From NCBI RefSeq assembly GCF_000759795.1, contig NZ_BBMZ01000009.1, forward strand, positions 124,001 to 188,000: a stretch of DNA of 64,000 nucleotides. Reading direction: 5' to 3'. The translations under genes and the position numbers were made by a program. This document shows positions 35,425 to 44,314 of this stretch, piece after piece (positions within the stretch are counted from its first letter, which is position 1; each line of letters begins with the position of its first letter). The notes beneath the pieces are model-generated. The model saw only the letters and a program-made list of their open reading frames with translations, did not search any database and had not been told where the DNA came from. The DNA is from Pseudescherichia vulneris NBRC 102420 (lineage in GTDB: Bacteria; Pseudomonadota; Gammaproteobacteria; Enterobacterales; Enterobacteriaceae).

Positions 35425-35460
35425 AACGCCCCGTATCGCTTTGTCAGGATACGGGGCGTT
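35425..35460. terminator. Bidirectional terminator in the second connector cluster
   Basis: AACGCCCCGTATC / GGATACGGGGCGTT, a perfect 12 to 13-bp stem with a TTTTA tail on the minus side, lies between convergent stops. Confidence 0.75.
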
Positions 35461-35463
35461 GGC

Positions 35464-35688
35464 TTATAAAGGTTTTACCAGACGGGCCCTGAGGTAGCGA
35501 ATGCAGCTTTCCAGAATGCGGAGCTGCTGTTTCTCTTTTACCATCACACTACGGGCGCGTAGCACCATCATAAGATTGTCCGCATTTACCGGCAGACGTG
35601 AATTCATTAGCCAGGTCGCCGCCTCACCAATGATCTCTTGAATATTTTCAAGCAAAACATGTTCATCTTCGTTCAATTGCACTCTCAA
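35464..35688 (-). CDS. AriR/YmgB-like small protein (second cluster)
   Basis: A helical protein of up to 74 residues. The segment ENIQEIIGEAATWLMNSRLP, then VNADNLMMVLRARS, has the spacing of the AriR fold, but it is more basic and more diverged than the neighbouring copy. The start is uncertain: the frame opens with TTG at 35688 or GTG at 35682, and neither has a good ribosome-binding site. It is the third gene of the trio in the same order as ycgZ-ymgA-ariR. Confidence 0.6.
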   Translation of the reverse strand: MRVQLNEDEHVLLENIQEIIGEAATWLMNSRLPVNADNLMMVLRARSVMVKEKQQLRILESCIRYLRARLVKPL

Positions 35689-35841
35689 TGCAGAAAGGGG
35701 TTTGTCTTCCAGGCCTGGTAGCCAAGATCAAATTCACAGAGAGCATTTGGGGGAACATGCTTAAAGCAAGTCTGATTAGAAGGGTAAAAACAGCAAAAAA
35801 CCTGTTAACCGTACCGATCAAACAGGTATTACTGACTGAGG

Positions 35842-36129
35842 CTAGTGTTTATAAACAGTAGTAGGGTGACTAAGAACAGCGTCGCGTCTGTGAAGCTTTA
35901 AGGATCGGGAAGGGCTGGAACCGCTGTCGGGAAGCATTCTGAACTGATGTACACCGTTGATGGCCGTACGGAAAGCTTCACGTCTGCCATGGTCATTTTC
36001 ATCATGCAGACTCTCCTGCAACTGACCGAGGAGCGCTTCGAAAGAGACGTTGTCATCAGCCTCAAGAAGCGACATGACGGCTTCACCCATCACTTTATCT
36101 ACCAGCCTTTCCTTATCATTTTTGCTCAT
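35842..36129 (-). CDS. YmgA-like small protein (second cluster)
   Basis: A 95-residue protein. Its start MSKNDKERLVDKVMGEAVMS, then LLEADDNVSFEALLGQLQES, parallels YmgA encoded at 56855-57166 (RERLTDELIGEAVLSLLSEN). The C-terminal third is basic, serine- and histidine-rich, and probably disordered. AGAGG precedes the ATG. Middle gene of the duplicated trio. Confidence 0.7.
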   Translation of the reverse strand: MSKNDKERLVDKVMGEAVMSLLEADDNVSFEALLGQLQESLHDENDHGRREAFRTAINGVHQFRMLPDSGSSPSRSLKLHRRDAVLSHPTTVYKH

Positions 36130-36227
36130 TGAGCCTCTCAGTATTTATTTGGCGCTGGACTTCATATCATTCTAGCAGTATGCACGCTTATACCCGAGAT
36201 TGACAGGTATATTACGCGGTTAGCCTA

Positions 36228-36482
36228 TCAGAACGGATTATTGCGCAGGATTATGCGCATTAACTCGCTGAGATGCGCTTGCATGACAGGATGGGTTTCA
36301 GCCTCAATGCGTGCAACCAGTTTCAAACAGATCGTCCTTCTGCTGATAATTTGACCAGCACGCAACAGAGCGATGACGATATCTCCCAGCGTCTCTTCCC
36401 GTGAAGGAATATTCTGCATCGCTACACACACGCCCGTATTGACATCGTTACCCTGTGTAGCTTTTACATCTTTCTCGCACAT
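36228..36482 (-). CDS. YcgZ-like small protein (second cluster)
   Basis: An 84-residue protein whose core PSREETLGDIVIALLRAGQI, then ISRRTICLKLVARIE, matches YcgZ at 57315-57554 (PSQQETLGQIVVEILSSGQS, then LNRKAICTKLLSRLE). The first 22 residues are unrelated. First gene of the trio. The TGTACA boxes seen before the canonical ycgZ are absent upstream, so it is probably not under BluR control. Confidence 0.75.
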   Translation of the reverse strand: MCEKDVKATQGNDVNTGVCVAMQNIPSREETLGDIVIALLRAGQIISRRTICLKLVARIEAETHPVMQAHLSELMRIILRNNPF

Positions 36483-36826
36483 GTTGCGTTTCCGAACCAG
36501 GTTGAATCATATTTTCGCTGATTGAATTTTGTCCAACCCATTCAGCTAGTTTATTTTGTTGCCTAATAATATCGATAAGAAACGGTAAAAGAAAAGAAAA
36601 GTAATAAATTTTTACCTTACTTATATAAGGGGTTAAGCGTAACCCCTTTATTAAAATAGGATATATCCTCTTTGGGGCTGTGATTAAATCTTCCTTAAGT
36701 AGAACTACATCTCACTCTTTGCAGCATAGGCTATGATTTTATTTACACACGGTCAGGAGAGGTCACTACCCGAACACCGTTTTACACCCTTTCGTCACGT
36801 CTGCGTTTGTTTATTGAGGTATCTGC
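36483..36826. promoter_or_regulatory. Divergent control region between the second connector cluster and treZ
   Basis: AT-rich and gene-free. It contains a perfect 8-bp palindrome (see 36627) and, about 95 nt before treZ, CTATGATTTT, which resembles an RpoS-type -10 element. RpoS control would suit trehalose synthesis but is inferred. Confidence 0.4.
36627..36648. repeat. Perfect palindrome upstream of treZ
   Basis: AAGGGGTT-AAGCGT-AACCCCTT lies about 180 nt upstream of treZ and 145 nt upstream of the YcgZ-like gene. It could be an operator or a transcript end; no T-tract is convincing. Confidence 0.4.
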
Positions 36827-38614
36827 ATGGAGTCCAGATCTTTTCTTAAAAGCTGGGGGGCCGAGTTCGTGGCCGCTGACACAGTGCGTTTTCGTGTGTG
36901 GGCGAGCGGTCAGGAGAGCGTTACGCTCAGGCTCTCAGGCAAGGAGTTTAAGATGAACCCGGCCGGTGAAGGCTGGTTTGAATTTTCCACTACCGATATC
37001 TCCCCTGGTGCGGAATATCACTATGTTCTCGCCGATGGAACCACGTTGCCGGACCCGGCGTCCCGAGGGCAAAAAGCCGATGTTAATGGCCCTTCGCTGG
37101 TGATCGATCCAGAGAGCTACCGCTGGCAAAACACGCAGTGGCAAGGGCGTCCGTGGGAAGAGACCGTCTTTTACGAGCTGCATGTCGGCACCTTTACCCC
37201 TGAAGGGACGTTTAGGGCCGCCATCGAGAAGCTGCCTTATTTGGCTGATATCGGGATTAGCGCCATTGAGATCCTGCCCGTATCGCAGTTTGGCGGCAAC
37301 CGGGGCTGGGGCTATGACGGCGTGCTGCTCTACGCGCCGCACTCGGCTTACGGTACGCCGGACGATTTCAAAGCCTTTGTCGATGCCGCTCACGGCTACG
37401 GCATCTCGGTTGTGCTCGACATTGTGCTGAATCACTTCGGCCCTGAGGGTAACTATCTGCCGCTGCTGTCGCCAGAGTTCTTCCACAAGGAGCGCATGAC
37501 GCCGTGGGGGCCGGGCATTGCCTATGACGTGGATGCAGCACGTCGCTATATTGCCGAAGCGCCGCTCTACTGGCTGAAAGAGTTTAACCTCGACGGATTG
37601 CGCTTCGATGCCATCGATCAGATCGATGACAGCGCTGAGAAGCATGTCCTGATAGAGATTGCCGAGCGCATTCGGGCTGAGATTACCGATCGACCTGCAC
37701 ACCTGACGACGGAAGATTGCCGGAACGTCATTTTCCTGCATCCACGTGATGAAGCCGGTTCGACGCCGCTGTTCAGCGGCGAATGGAACGATGATTTCCA
37801 TAATGCAGTACACGTGTTTGCTACCGGCGAAACCCACGCCTACTATCAGGATTTCGCCGATCGGCCGGAAAAACAGGTCGCGCGTGCGCTGGCGGAGGGG
37901 TTTGCCTATCAGGGAGAGGTTTCTCCTCATTCAGGAGAGGCTCGCGGCGTAGACAGCACCGGGCAGCCGCCGGTGGCGTTCGTTGACTTTCTCCAGAACC
38001 ACGATCAGACAGGCAACCGGGCGCACGGCGAGAGGCTGATCTCTCTCGCTGGCATCGAGCGTACCAAGGTGCTGCTTGCCGCGCTGCTGTTGTCTCCCCA
38101 TATCCCGCTGCTGTTTATGGGCGAGGAGTATGGAGAGAACAAACCGTTCCTGTTCTTTACCGATTTCCATGGCGATCTCGCCAAAGCCGTACGTGAGGGG
38201 CGAGCGAAAGAGTTCGCCGGTCATGATGGCTACGACGGTGACAGCGTGCCCGATCCCAACGCCGAGAGCACCTTTATGCAATCGAAGCTGGACTGGAACA
38301 AACTTGAAAGCCACGAAGGGCGCGCCTGGCTGGAGCTGACCCGCGCGCTGCTGCGCCTGCGCCAGCAGCGGATCGTGCCGCTGTTGGCGACCGCCGGGGG
38401 CAATTCTGGCCGGGTAGTTCAAACAGATGAAGGATACCTTGCCGTAAGCTGGACGTTCCCACAGGGAACGCTCTCGCTGGCGTTAAATATTGGCGAGCGT
38501 CATCAGACGCTGCCGGAATTACCTGGCGAAACCATTTTTGCCTGGCCGAAGGCGGCAGATGAACTGCCGCAGAACTCAATTGTTGTTCGCCTTGCATCAG
38601 GAGAAGCAAAGTGA
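36827..38614 (+). CDS. treZ: Malto-oligosyltrehalose trehalohydrolase
   Basis: A 595-residue cytoplasmic GH13 enzyme that releases trehalose from maltooligosyl-trehalose. An N-terminal CBM48-like domain (WGAEFVAADTVRFRVWASG) precedes the barrel, with FYELHVGTFTPEGTF, DIVLNHFGPEGNY, the nucleophile in LDGLRFDAIDQI, the acid in HLTTEDCRN and FLQNHDQTGNRAHGERL. Length is normal. The start of treY overlaps its stop (GTGA), so the pair is coupled. Together they make trehalose from glycogen-type chains without UDP-glucose, an alternative to OtsAB. Confidence 0.95.
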   Translation: MESRSFLKSWGAEFVAADTVRFRVWASGQESVTLRLSGKEFKMNPAGEGWFEFSTTDISPGAEYHYVLADGTTLPDPASRGQKADVNGPSLVIDPESYRWQNTQWQGRPWEETVFYELHVGTFTPEGTFRAAIEKLPYLADIGISAIEILPVSQFGGNRGWGYDGVLLYAPHSAYGTPDDFKAFVDAAHGYGISVVLDIVLNHFGPEGNYLPLLSPEFFHKERMTPWGPGIAYDVDAARRYIAEAPLYWLKEFNLDGLRFDAIDQIDDSAEKHVLIEIAERIRAEITDRPAHLTTEDCRNVIFLHPRDEAGSTPLFSGEWNDDFHNAVHVFATGETHAYYQDFADRPEKQVARALAEGFAYQGEVSPHSGEARGVDSTGQPPVAFVDFLQNHDQTGNRAHGERLISLAGIERTKVLLAALLLSPHIPLLFMGEEYGENKPFLFFTDFHGDLAKAVREGRAKEFAGHDGYDGDSVPDPNAESTFMQSKLDWNKLESHEGRAWLELTRALLRLRQQRIVPLLATAGGNSGRVVQTDEGYLAVSWTFPQGTLSLALNIGERHQTLPELPGETIFAWPKAADELPQNSIVVRLASGEAK

Positions 38615-41145
38615 AGATCCCAACCGCGACTTACCGTATCCAATTTCGTAACGGCATGACCTTTGACCGCGCCGCTGCCCTTGTGCCTTATTTGCAGCAG
38701 CTGGGCATCAGCCACCTTTATGCCTCCCCGATCTTTACCGCCACCGCCGACTCGACGCATGGCTATGACGTCACGGATGCTAACGAGATCGAGCCAGCCA
38801 TTGGCGGCCGAGAGGGCTTTGACCGTATGGTAGCCGCCCTGAAAGAGGCAGGCCTCGGCCTGATTCTGGATATCGTTCCGAACCACATGGCGGCCTCGCT
38901 GGAGAACGCCTGGTGGCGCGACGTCATTGAACACGGTGAACAGAGCCGCTACGCCCGCTATTTTGATATCGACTGGTCGCGTCGTCTGACCCTGCCGTTC
39001 CTCGGAGATACCTTTGAGGCCGAGCTGGAGAAGGGTGATATTCGCCTGCAGGCCGATCCTAAAACAGGCAAACCTGCCTTCGCCTACTTTGAGAGCTTCT
39101 ATCCGCTTTGCCCGGAGAGCTATCAGGGGCGGGAAGAGGAGGTATTGCAGCTTACGGATAAAGCAGAGCTTATTGCGCTGCACGAACAACAGCCTTATCG
39201 ACTGATGACGTGGCGAGATGCGCCGCGCGATCTCTCGTATCGTCGCTTTTTCGAAATTACCGGCCTTGTCGGGGTTCGCGTTGAAGATGACGCCGTCTTT
39301 GACGATAGCCACCGCCTGATCCTTGATTTAGTGCGCAGCGGGGCGGTAGACGGCCTGCGGGTCGATCACGTAGACGGCCTTGCCGATCCAAAAGGTTACC
39401 TGAGACGCCTGCGCCAGGAGGCCGGAGCCGACTGCTACCTGACCGTTGAGAAGATCCTCGGCAAGGGCGAGCATCTGCCGGACGACTGGCCGGTATCCGG
39501 CACCACCGGGTACGAATTTATTGCCGCGCTCTCTGACGCTCTGGTGGATGACGATCGGCTCGCCGCGCTGCGCAAAGCCTACGACAAGACCATGGAAAGG
39601 CAAGTGGATATGCGGGCCGAACTGCGTGCAGCCAAGCTGCTGATGGTTGACCGCAACTTCGAGGGTGAATTTACCACCCTGCTGAAGCTGGCGCTTGGCC
39701 TTGCCGAATCAGAGGGGTTCGCTACCGAGCAAGCGACAATGCATGCCGCGTTACGCGAGCTGCTTGTGGCCTTCCCGGTCTATCGTACCTACGGTACACA
39801 AGAGGGCCTGCCAGCTGCCGACGCGGAGCTGCTGCATAAGGTGGTGACCAAGGTTAAAGCCAGCGAAAATGCACCGGATCCCGAGGCGCTCGACTTTATT
39901 ACCCAAATTCTTGCGGGCTCGCTTTCGAATGCGGTATCGGATAAGGCCTCGCTGTTCCGCACCCGCTTCCAACAGCTCACCGGCCCGCTGATGGCAAAAT
40001 CCGTAGAAGACACGCTCTTCTTCCGCCAGAACATGGGCCTGGCGCTGAATGAGGTGGGTGCCGAACCGTTGCCGCGCATGTTCTCTCTGGATCGTTTCCA
40101 CGCTGAGATGAAAACCCGGCTAGAGAAGCAGCCTGATGCGCTGTCCAGCACCTCGACCCACGATACTAAACGCGGGGAAGATACGCGTGCTCGCCTCTAT
40201 ACGCTGACGGAAGCGCCGTCGCGCTGGGCGGTATGCGTCGGCCGCTGGCGGGAGATCAATCAGCATAAAGTGGTTGAACTTGAAGATGGCCCGGCACCGA
40301 AACCCGCCGGGAAGTGGATGCTGTACCAGGCGCTGGCGGGCGTATGGCCCGTGACGCTGCAGCCCGACGATGCGGAAGGGCTGAAGGCGCTGGAAGATCG
40401 CTTCCTTGACTTCGTTGAAAAAGCGCTGCGGGAAGCCAAGCTGCGTACCGACTGGGTGGAGAATAACGATCCGTTTGAGAAAGCGATGCTCGACTATGCT
40501 CGACACCTGCTTTCGCCGGACAACCAGGCCTTCTTACAGGACTTTGTGAGCTCGCTCCAGCCGTTTATTCGTGCTGGCCTGGTGAACAGTTTGACCCAAA
40601 CCGCTATCAAGCTGACCGCGCCAGGCGTGCCGGATATCTATCAGGGCAGTGAGGCGCTTAACTTTAGCCTTGTCGATCCCGATAACCGCCGCGAGCCGGA
40701 TTTTGCCACGCTGACCCAGCAGCTGCCTGAGGATGACCAACCCGTTATCGTCACCGAAGAGAGCTGGCAGAGCGGTTTCCTGAAGCAGCAGGTGATCGCT
40801 AAAACCCTGCGCCTGCGTCAGCAAAAACCGGCGCTGTTCCGTTATGGCGACTATCTGCCGCTGGCGGTAACGGGAGAGATGGCCGACCACGTTATTGCCT
40901 ACGCCCGGGTCAGTACCCGGATCCGCGGCGGCGACGCGCTTATTGTTATCGCCCCGCGTTTGGCGTTGCGACTGCCGGACGATGCGGAAACCGCATGGTT
41001 TACCGATACCACCATTGCGCTTCCTGAGTCACTGGCAGGCCGCCGCTACCGCAACATCCTCAGCGGAGAGACGCTCTCCCTGGACGAACGGATTGATTTA
41101 ACCAATATCATCGGAGATGTACCGCAAATTTTGATTGCTGAATGA
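38611..41145 (+). CDS. treY: Maltooligosyl trehalose synthase
   Basis: An 844-residue GH13 enzyme that turns the reducing-end alpha-1,4 bond of maltodextrins into the alpha,alpha-1,1 bond of trehalose. Start MKIPTATYRIQFRNGMTFDR is characteristic, as are DSTHGYDVTDANEIEPAIGG, LDIVPNHMAAS, DGLRVDHVDGLADPKGYLRR, CYLTVEKILGKGE and SSTSTHDTKRGEDTRARLY. GTG start at 38611, with GGAG 6-10 nt upstream, inside the treZ stop. The product is the substrate of TreZ. Confidence 0.95.
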   Translation: MKIPTATYRIQFRNGMTFDRAAALVPYLQQLGISHLYASPIFTATADSTHGYDVTDANEIEPAIGGREGFDRMVAALKEAGLGLILDIVPNHMAASLENAWWRDVIEHGEQSRYARYFDIDWSRRLTLPFLGDTFEAELEKGDIRLQADPKTGKPAFAYFESFYPLCPESYQGREEEVLQLTDKAELIALHEQQPYRLMTWRDAPRDLSYRRFFEITGLVGVRVEDDAVFDDSHRLILDLVRSGAVDGLRVDHVDGLADPKGYLRRLRQEAGADCYLTVEKILGKGEHLPDDWPVSGTTGYEFIAALSDALVDDDRLAALRKAYDKTMERQVDMRAELRAAKLLMVDRNFEGEFTTLLKLALGLAESEGFATEQATMHAALRELLVAFPVYRTYGTQEGLPAADAELLHKVVTKVKASENAPDPEALDFITQILAGSLSNAVSDKASLFRTRFQQLTGPLMAKSVEDTLFFRQNMGLALNEVGAEPLPRMFSLDRFHAEMKTRLEKQPDALSSTSTHDTKRGEDTRARLYTLTEAPSRWAVCVGRWREINQHKVVELEDGPAPKPAGKWMLYQALAGVWPVTLQPDDAEGLKALEDRFLDFVEKALREAKLRTDWVENNDPFEKAMLDYARHLLSPDNQAFLQDFVSSLQPFIRAGLVNSLTQTAIKLTAPGVPDIYQGSEALNFSLVDPDNRREPDFATLTQQLPEDDQPVIVTEESWQSGFLKQQVIAKTLRLRQQKPALFRYGDYLPLAVTGEMADHVIAYARVSTRIRGGDALIVIAPRLALRLPDDAETAWFTDTTIALPESLAGRRYRNILSGETLSLDERIDLTNIIGDVPQILIAE

Positions 41146-41242
41146 TTATTCAACTGAATTTTTGCAGCGCTTAATCGCGCCTGGTTGCTTATTGCCTAAA
41201 GGAATGTGCCCTTTGAAGTCCACATTCTATGGAGAAGAATGA

Positions 41243-43318
41243 ATGAAATACCATAATACCTACCAAATCCTGCCGGGGGATTATCACCTTCTCGGCGCAA
41301 ACTACGATGGTGAGGGTGTCAATTTTGCCCTTTTCTCGGCGCATGCAGAGCGCGTTGAGCTTTGCCTTTATGACCCCAGCGGCAAGCATGAAATCGGCCG
41401 CATGGACCTGCCAGAAAACACCCATGAAGTCTGGCATGGCTACGTGTCTGGTCTGCAACCGGGGACACTGTATGGTTTCCGCGTGCACGGTCCTTTCGAT
41501 CCGGAAAACGGTCACCGCTTTAACCCCAACAAGCTGGTTATCGATCCCTATGCCCGTGAGCTGGTAGGCGACGTGGAGTGGAACGAAGCCCATTTCGCAT
41601 ACGACATGCTGCACGAGGATAAGGATCTGACCTTTGATAAACGCGACAGCGCGCCGTTTATGCCGAAGTGCCGGGTTGTTAACCCCAATGAGTTTGACTG
41701 GCAGGATAACAATCGGCCCAATATTCCGTGGTCGCAGGCGATTATCTATGAAACCCATGTGAAGGGGTTTACCCAGCTTAACTCGGCGCTGCCGCAGGCG
41801 CTGCGCGGTAACTTCGAGGGGATGGGCCATAAAGCGACTGTGGACTACATCAAAAACCTCGGCATTACGTCGGTAGAGCTGCTGCCGATCCACTGGTTCC
41901 CGGACGATCAGCATCTGCTGGATCGCGGGCTGAAAAACTTCTGGGGCTACAACACGCTTGGCTTCTTTGCACCAGCCTCTCGCTACTTTGGGCCAAAAGG
42001 CATTCAGGGCTTCCGCGACATGGTGCGCGCATTCCATGACGCAGGTATCGAGGTGATCCTCGACGTGGTCTACAACCACACGGCGGAAGGTAACGAGCTG
42101 GGTCCAACGCTGTCGTTTAAGGGTATCGATAACTTCTCTTATTATCGCACCATGCCCGATCAGCACCGCTACTACATAAATGACACCGGTACGGGCAATA
42201 CGGTTAACACGTCGCATCCGCGCGTATTGCAGATGGTGATGGACTCGCTGCGCTACTGGGCGGAATCGATGCATATCGACGGCTTCCGCTTCGATCTCGG
42301 TACCATTCTGGGTCGTGAACCAGAAGGCTTCGACCAGCGCGGCGGCTTCTTTGATGCCATAACCCAGGATCCGGTGCTCTCTAAACTTAAGCTGATTGGT
42401 GAACCCTGGGATATCGGACCGGGCGGTTATCAGGTGGGCGGATTCCCGCCGGGCTGGGCGGAGTGGAACGATAAATATCGTGATACGGTGCGTGAGTACT
42501 GGAAAGGCGACAACGTCGCCCAGGATTTTGCCTCCCGCCTGTTGGGCTCTGGCGATCTCTACGACATCCGCGGTCGTCGCCCGTGGGCAAGCGTTAACTT
42601 TATCACCGCCCATGACGGCTTCACGCTTAACGATCTGGTGTCGTATAACGAGAAGCACAACGAAGAGAACGGCGAGGATAACAACGACGGCCACAACGAT
42701 AACCGCTCTTACAACTACGGGGCGGAAGGTCCCACTGATGATGAAGGTATCAACGCGGTCCGCGAGCGGCAGAAGCGTAACTTCCTCGCCACGCTGCTCT
42801 TCTCCCATGGTACGCCGATGCTGCTGGCCGGGGATGAGTTTGGCCGTAGCCAGATGGGTAACAACAACGGCTACTGTCAGGACAGCGAGATCTCCTGGGT
42901 TCACTGGGACGATCTACCGCCTTCCAGCGAAGCGCTGCGCGAGTTTACCCGCCAGCTCATTAAGCTGCGTTCAGAGCAGCCGCTGCTGCGCCGTGAAAGC
43001 TGGCGCGATGGCCTGCTGATCGAGTGGTTCAACGCCGAAGGCGGGGCCCAGCAGCCTGAGCACTGGCATGAGGGGTCAGCGCTGGTGGTTTACATCAGCC
43101 GCCCGGATTTGAAGCCCGAGGAGGGGATCTGGCACGACGTGCTGATGCTGCTCAACCCGTTTGAAGAGAGCATGCAGTTCCGTATTCCGCAGCCAGGCGA
43201 GAACGGTTGGGTGCTGGAGCTGACGACCTTTGATACAGAACCGCGCGGCATTGTTATTGATAGCGAAACGGACTTTACGCTGGAAGGGCGCAGCATCGCG
43301 CTGTTCAGAAGGCCGTAG
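41243..43318 (+). CDS. glgX: Glycogen debranching enzyme (GlgX/TreX)
   Basis: A 691-residue isoamylase-type debranching enzyme. N-terminal CBM48 (GANYDGEGVNFALFSAHAER), then the GH13 core: YETHVKGFTQLN, DVVYNHTAEGNELGPTLSFK, GFRFDLGTILGREPEGFD, KLIGEPWDIGPGGYQVGGFP and NFITAHDGFTLNDLVSYNEK. It supplies linear chains for TreY. It lies 97 nt after treY with its own GGAGAAGA ribosome-binding site. In an operon with treYZ the name treX is also used; the E. coli glycogen operon copy would be a separate gene. Confidence 0.93.
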   Translation: MKYHNTYQILPGDYHLLGANYDGEGVNFALFSAHAERVELCLYDPSGKHEIGRMDLPENTHEVWHGYVSGLQPGTLYGFRVHGPFDPENGHRFNPNKLVIDPYARELVGDVEWNEAHFAYDMLHEDKDLTFDKRDSAPFMPKCRVVNPNEFDWQDNNRPNIPWSQAIIYETHVKGFTQLNSALPQALRGNFEGMGHKATVDYIKNLGITSVELLPIHWFPDDQHLLDRGLKNFWGYNTLGFFAPASRYFGPKGIQGFRDMVRAFHDAGIEVILDVVYNHTAEGNELGPTLSFKGIDNFSYYRTMPDQHRYYINDTGTGNTVNTSHPRVLQMVMDSLRYWAESMHIDGFRFDLGTILGREPEGFDQRGGFFDAITQDPVLSKLKLIGEPWDIGPGGYQVGGFPPGWAEWNDKYRDTVREYWKGDNVAQDFASRLLGSGDLYDIRGRRPWASVNFITAHDGFTLNDLVSYNEKHNEENGEDNNDGHNDNRSYNYGAEGPTDDEGINAVRERQKRNFLATLLFSHGTPMLLAGDEFGRSQMGNNNGYCQDSEISWVHWDDLPPSSEALREFTRQLIKLRSEQPLLRRESWRDGLLIEWFNAEGGAQQPEHWHEGSALVVYISRPDLKPEEGIWHDVLMLLNPFEESMQFRIPQPGENGWVLELTTFDTEPRGIVIDSETDFTLEGRSIALFRRP

Positions 43319-43327
43319 GTTAATGCG

Positions 43328-43804
43328 TTAGCAGCGCTTACCCAAGCGCGGATCGATGATAAACGGCTCTGCTTTTACACTTAGCAGAGCCGTTTTTGCT
43401 TCTGGATGCTCCGGATTAAAAAGCGCATTCCACTCGCCGGTAATCGTGCTCGGTACGCGCAGCAGCAGTCCGTTGCTTACGTCGGCCAGCCACTGATCGC
43501 CAATTTGCTGAGTGGAGATCGGAGCGGGGTCTGCCTGCCAATCTTTCGGTAACGTATCAAGATCGAGTGTAGCAATCAGCTCTGTTGGGATCGCTATAGT
43601 CAGAAAGCTGTAGCCTTCAGCTATGTCTTCGATCTCCAGATGCACCAGCGTTTCAAGCACGCAAAGCGCCTTGGATGAACCCAGATAGACACACTCTCGA
43701 CCTCGAGAGTTCCAGCGCCCCCCGAAGGTGCGTGCTCCATAGCCATCAAACGCGGTAGCAACGTAACGCGACTTTACCAGTCGCCAGAAAAGCTGCGTGT
43801 CCAT
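43328..43804 (-). CDS. RES-domain toxin
   Basis: A 158-residue RES-family toxin with the conserved pattern WRLVKSRYVATAFDGYGART, FGGRWNSRGRECVYLGSS and ALCVLETLVHLE, carrying the Arg/Tyr/Glu residues of the active site. Characterised members (MbcT and others) deplete NAD+. The ATG at 43804 overlaps the antitoxin stop by one base (TGATG); a TTG three bases earlier is less likely. The stop is 10 nt from the glgX stop, so the genes converge. Confidence 0.9.
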   Translation of the reverse strand: MDTQLFWRLVKSRYVATAFDGYGARTFGGRWNSRGRECVYLGSSKALCVLETLVHLEIEDIAEGYSFLTIAIPTELIATLDLDTLPKDWQADPAPISTQQIGDQWLADVSNGLLLRVPSTITGEWNALFNPEHPEAKTALLSVKAEPFIIDPRLGKRC

Positions 43805-44250
43805 CAACTTAGCACGCCATGCTCAAGCCTGCCAATAAGCGTTAGCACCGCTTCCGCCCCAGCGGGGGTTGAGAGAAGCTCTGCCGGTTTCTTTCCACCC
43901 AGCCCTTTAGCGGGTTTATTGAGCCACTGGGCCAGCCGGATATTATCGTCGTTGAAGAGTTCCCGCGCCGCGCTGATAACCCGAGCCAGGGTATAGACGC
44001 GTGCGCTCTGCTCGGGTGAGAAACGCTTTTCTACGCTATTCAGCCGCCGGCTGTAGGTATTGCGATCGATCCCCGCCATTCTTAATAGCAAGGCTTCATC
44101 AAGCTGAGTGGCATCGGTGATGCTGCGCAAAATAGTCGCATCCAGCCCGGCGCTAATACTGTCATGAGCGGCAATGGCCGCTACGGGCAGCCCCAGCGTG
44201 CTGAGTAAGTCATGCGGAAGCGCCACCGCTTTGGGAGTATAAACTTGCAT
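43804..44250 (-). CDS. Xre/MbcA/ParS-type antitoxin
   Basis: A 148-residue antitoxin. An N-terminal helix-turn-helix (ATQLDEALLLRMAGIDRNTY, then SRRLNSVEKR) is followed by the DUF2384 toxin-binding domain: FNDDNIRLAQWLNKPAKGLG, then GKKPAELLSTPAGAEAVLTL. It neutralises the RES toxin and should repress its own promoter; a perfect 13-bp inverted repeat overlaps its ribosome-binding site region. Confidence 0.9.
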   Translation of the reverse strand: MQVYTPKAVALPHDLLSTLGLPVAAIAAHDSISAGLDATILRSITDATQLDEALLLRMAGIDRNTYSRRLNSVEKRFSPEQSARVYTLARVISAARELFNDDNIRLAQWLNKPAKGLGGKKPAELLSTPAGAEAVLTLIGRLEHGVLS

Positions 44251-44263
44251 GGTTATTGCACCT

Positions 44264-44302
44264 CCTGTTCATTTGATATCTATTTTAGTTCAAATGAACA
44301 GG
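44264..44302. promoter_or_regulatory. Operator of the RES-Xre toxin-antitoxin operon
   Basis: CCTGTTCATTTGA and TCAAATGAACAGG are perfect 13-bp inverted arms separated by 13 bp, ending 14 nt before the antitoxin start and reaching its AGGAGG ribosome-binding site. The arms abut the 3' end of yddG. Confidence 0.75.
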
Positions 44303-44314
44303 TGGTACAACTTA

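Noticed and set aside
41189..42904. 571-codon minus-strand frame opposite glgX
   Set aside because: Antisense shadow of a conserved debranching enzyme; no family features of its own.
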